64,000 nucleotides of DNA. Source: Amycolatopsis keratiniphila subsp. keratiniphila. GTDB lineage: Bacteria; Actinomycetota; Actinomycetes; Mycobacteriales; Pseudonocardiaceae. A model generated the notes under the pieces. It did no database searches. It saw nothing but the letters and a program-made list of their open reading frames with translations, and was not told the origin of the DNA. A program made the position numbers and the translations under genes. Shown here piece by piece: positions 61,806-64,000 of the stretch (position 1 is the first letter of the stretch; the number at the start of each line of letters is the position of its first letter). The stretch is taken from assembly GCF_001620365.2 (NCBI RefSeq), contig NZ_LQMT02000005.1, forward strand, positions 388,195-452,194, given 5' to 3'.

Positions 61806-63010
61806 CCACCTACCTGGAGTCCTTCCAGCGCACCCTGCAAGGCGAAGTGCTGCAGAAACGCGACTTCCTGGAGATCGGGCGGCAGGCGGGCCGGTTCCCG
61901 GCGGCCAGCCGGTACGAGGAGGCCGAGGCGGTTGCCGAGATCAACGTCTGGTGCAGCAACGACTACCTCGGCATGGGCCAGCACCCGGACGTGCTCTCCG
62001 CGATGAAGGAGGCCGTCGAGCGGTTCGGCGCGGGGGCGGGTGGTTCGCGCAACATCGCGGGCACCAACCACTACCACGTGGCGCTGGAACGCGAACTGGC
62101 CGAACTGCACGGCAAAGAGGACGCGCTGCTGTTCACCTCCGGCTACACCGCCAACGACGGTTCGCTGACCGTGCTGGCGGGCCGTCCCGAGGACTGCATC
62201 GTGTTCTCCGACGAGAAGAACCACGCTTCGATCATCGACGGGTTGCGGCACAGCGGTGCGGAGAAGAAGATCTTCCGTCACAACGACGTCGCGCATCTGG
62301 CCGAGCTGCTCGCCGCCGCCCCGGCGGACCGGCCGAAGATGATCGTGTTCGAGTCGGTCTACTCGATGAACGGCGACATCGCGCCGCTGGCCGAATTCGC
62401 CGCGCTGGCGAAGCAGTACGACGCCATGACCTATGTGGACGAAGTGCACGCCGTCGGGATGTACGGGCCCGAAGGCGCCGGGATCGCCGCGCGCGAGGGG
62501 ATCGCCGACGAGTTCACCGTCGTGATGGGCACGCTGGCCAAGGGTTTCGGCACCACCGGCGGGTACATCGCCGGGCCCGCCGCGCTGATCGACGCCGTGC
62601 GCACCCACTCGCGTTCGTTCATCTTCACCACCGCGCTGCCGCCCGCCGTGGCCGCCGGAGCGCTCGCCGCCGTGCGGCACCTGCGTTCGTCGGAGCGGGA
62701 GCGCGAGATCCTCGCCGACAACGCGCAGCTGCTGCACAAACTGCTCGCCGAACGCGGCATCCCGTTCCTTTCGGACGAGTCGCATATCGTGTCGATCCTG
62801 GTCGGGGACGACGCGCTGTGCAAGAAGGTGCACGAACTGCTGTTGCAGCGGCACGGGATCTACATCCAGTCGATCAACGCGCCGAGTGTCCCGTTCGGAC
62901 AGGAGATCCTGCGCACGGCCCCGTCGGCGGTGCACACCGGCAGCGACGTGCAGAAAATGGTCGAGGCGCTGGACCAGATCTGGCTGGATCTCGGCCTGCC
63001 GCGCGGCTGA
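61802..63010 (+). CDS. 5-aminolevulinate synthase, for C5N unit
   Basis: The product has 402 residues from ATG 61802. It matches the alpha-oxoamine synthase family: [37 protein letters not shown] and the PLP lysine in [13 protein letters not shown]. It condenses glycine and succinyl-CoA to 5-aminolevulinate. Actinomycetes make haem by the glutamate route, so a copy between two AMP ligases points to C5N ring synthesis; in known systems this enzyme also cyclises ALA-CoA. Confidence 0.92.
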   Translation: MTTYLESFQRTLQGEVLQKRDFLEIGRQAGRFPAASRYEEAEAVAEINVWCSNDYLGMGQHPDVLSAMKEAVERFGAGAGGSRNIAGTNHYHVALERELAELHGKEDALLFTSGYTANDGSLTVLAGRPEDCIVFSDEKNHASIIDGLRHSGAEKKIFRHNDVAHLAELLAAAPADRPKMIVFESVYSMNGDIAPLAEFAALAKQYDAMTYVDEVHAVGMYGPEGAGIAAREGIADEFTVVMGTLAKGFGTTGGYIAGPAALIDAVRTHSRSFIFTTALPPAVAAGALAAVRHLRSSEREREILADNAQLLHKLLAERGIPFLSDESHIVSILVGDDALCKKVHELLLQRHGIYIQSINAPSVPFGQEILRTAPSAVHTGSDVQKMVEALDQIWLDLGLPRG

Positions 63011-63022
63011 GAGGGGAGACCG

Positions 63023-64000
63023 GTGTCCTTGTCCCTCGCGGCCGTCCTCGCCGATTCGGCGGGCAGGCGGCCGGACCACCCCGCGCTCGTGTTCGACGGG
63101 GAACCGTTCTCCTACCGGGAACTCTGGGCCGGGGCGAAGAGGTACGCCTCCGCGCTCCGGGACCAGGGAGTCGCCGCCGGCGACCGGGTCGTGCTGCTCC
63201 TGCCGAACACGCCGGAGTTCCCGATGGTCTACTTCGGTGCGCTGGCGCTCGGCGCGGTCGTCGTGCCGGTGCACACGTTGCTCGTCGCGGAGGAGATCCA
63301 CTACATCCTCAGCGATTGTGACGCCCGGGTGCTGATCTGCGGAGCCGCCCTGCTGGAGCAGGGCGGCGAGGCCGCGGACGCGGCCGGTGTCGAAGTCCTG
63401 ACGATGCTGGAGGACTTCGACACCGGCCGCCTCCGCCTCGACGTCCTCGCCGGGGCGGCCGCCGAGATCGAGCGGTACGAACCGCGCGAACCCTCGGACC
63501 TCGCGCTGATCCTCTACACCTCGGGGACCACCGGCAAACCCAAGGGCGCGATGCTGACCCACCTGAGCATCGTGCTGAACGTCTCCACCACGATGCTGTC
63601 GCCGTTCGACTTCCACGCCGACGACGTGCTGCTCGGCTGCCTGCCGCTGTTCCACACCTTCGGCCAGATCTGCGGGATGGCGACCTGTTTCCGCGCCGGC
63701 GCGACGATGGTGCTGATGTCGCGGTTCGACGCGCGCGCCGCGCTGGAACTGATGGTGGAGCAGAACTGCTCGCTGTTCATGGGCGTGCCGACGATGTACG
63801 TCGCGTTGCTGGAGGCCGCTGAGGACGAGCCGCGGCGGCCCAAACTCGACCGGGCCTTCTCCGGTGGTTCGTCGCTGCCTGTGGCGCTGCTGGAGCGGTT
63901 CGAGGCCGTGTTCGACTGCCCGATCTACGAGGGATACGGCCTCACCGAGACCTCGCCCGTGGTGGCCTACAACCAGCGTGCGTGGCCGACCCGCGCGGGC
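63023..64000 (+). CDS. Acyl-CoA ligase, 3' end cut by window edge
   Basis: 326 residues are visible from GTG 63023 with GAGGGGAGA upstream; the C-terminal third is outside the window. The phosphate loop ILYTSGTTGKPKGAMLTH and YEGYGLTETSPVVAYN are classic acyl-CoA synthetase motifs. It probably activates 5-aminolevulinate as its CoA ester in the C5N route, with the ALA synthase 12 bases upstream. A fatty-acid or starter-unit ligase role cannot be excluded. Confidence 0.88.
   Translation, partial: MSLSLAAVLADSAGRRPDHPALVFDGEPFSYRELWAGAKRYASALRDQGVAAGDRVVLLLPNTPEFPMVYFGALALGAVVVPVHTLLVAEEIHYILSDCDARVLICGAALLEQGGEAADAAGVEVLTMLEDFDTGRLRLDVLAGAAAEIERYEPREPSDLALILYTSGTTGKPKGAMLTHLSIVLNVSTTMLSPFDFHADDVLLGCLPLFHTFGQICGMATCFRAGATMVLMSRFDARAALELMVEQNCSLFMGVPTMYVALLEAAEDEPRRPKLDRAFSGGSSLPVALLERFEAVFDCPIYEGYGLTETSPVVAYNQRAWPTRAG

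Noticed and set aside
61802..63010. ALA synthase as a haem gene
   Set aside because: It is flanked by two AMP ligases and actinomycetes use the glutamate route for haem; C5N role fits better.

Overview
The window is high-GC actinomycete DNA with tightly packed genes, frequent GTG/TTG starts and 4-base start/stop overlaps. The gene content, together with an ECO-0501-like locus at the right end, suggests an Amycolatopsis species of the A. orientalis type. This is inference; there is no rRNA or marker gene in the window. No tRNA, rRNA, CRISPR array or insertion sequence was found.

Layout. (1) 1-15.8 kb: an unusual small-molecule locus without PKS or NRPS. Six minus-strand genes (conserved protein, two Gfo/Idh/MocA dehydrogenases, Ldh-type dehydrogenase, M20 peptidase, sugar-isomerase-like TIM barrel) diverge at about 5.4 kb from nine plus-strand genes coupled by overlaps of one to four bases: two DegT aminotransferases, two methyltransferases, a UbiA prenyltransferase, an FAD oxidoreductase, two AMP-forming ligases and a class III CoA-transferase. 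It looks like a route to an aminated, possibly prenylated, sugar- or cyclitol-like product; I cannot name it. (2) 16-20 kb: ordinary accessory genes (secreted trypsin-like protease, AraC regulator, VOC protein, ECF sigma factor, RibD/DHFR-like reductase). (3) 20-42.5 kb: an NRPS locus. A three-module initiating NRPS (A-T-C-A-T-C-A-T) is followed by a second NRPS (C-A-T-C-T-TE) fused to a complete MFS exporter. The last module has no adenylation domain and the thioesterase has Cys as nucleophile. An XRE/NB-ARC/TPR regulator lies upstream and a second NTPase/TPR regulator lies beyond the far end. A 31-base box occurs both upstream of the first regulator and upstream of a small secreted protein gene, suggesting co-regulation. 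(4) 42.9-46.2 kb: a small conserved gene and a three-gene set (IrrE-type metallopeptidase, MAB_1171c-like membrane protein, EspR-like regulator). (5) 46.4-64 kb: the left arm of a large polyketide locus resembling that of ECO-0501: LAL-LuxR regulator, GAMT-like N-methyltransferase, arginine-monooxygenase-like flavoprotein, membrane proteins, a two-component pair, a thioesterase-like protein with Gly at the nucleophile position, UDP-glucose dehydrogenase, glycosyltransferase, and a C5N (aminohydroxycyclopentenone) cassette of amide synthase, ALA synthase and acyl-CoA ligase. The PKS genes would lie to the right of the window.

Intergenic DNA is rich in long inverted repeats. One 53-base family with self-palindromic arms occurs four times, another hairpin family shares a GGGAC...GTCCC core, and several more are single perfect palindromes with arms of 14-33 bp. 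A separate 13-base palindrome, GTCCANNNTGGAC, recurs inside coding sequences and often carries otherwise rare ACA/ACT threonine codons.
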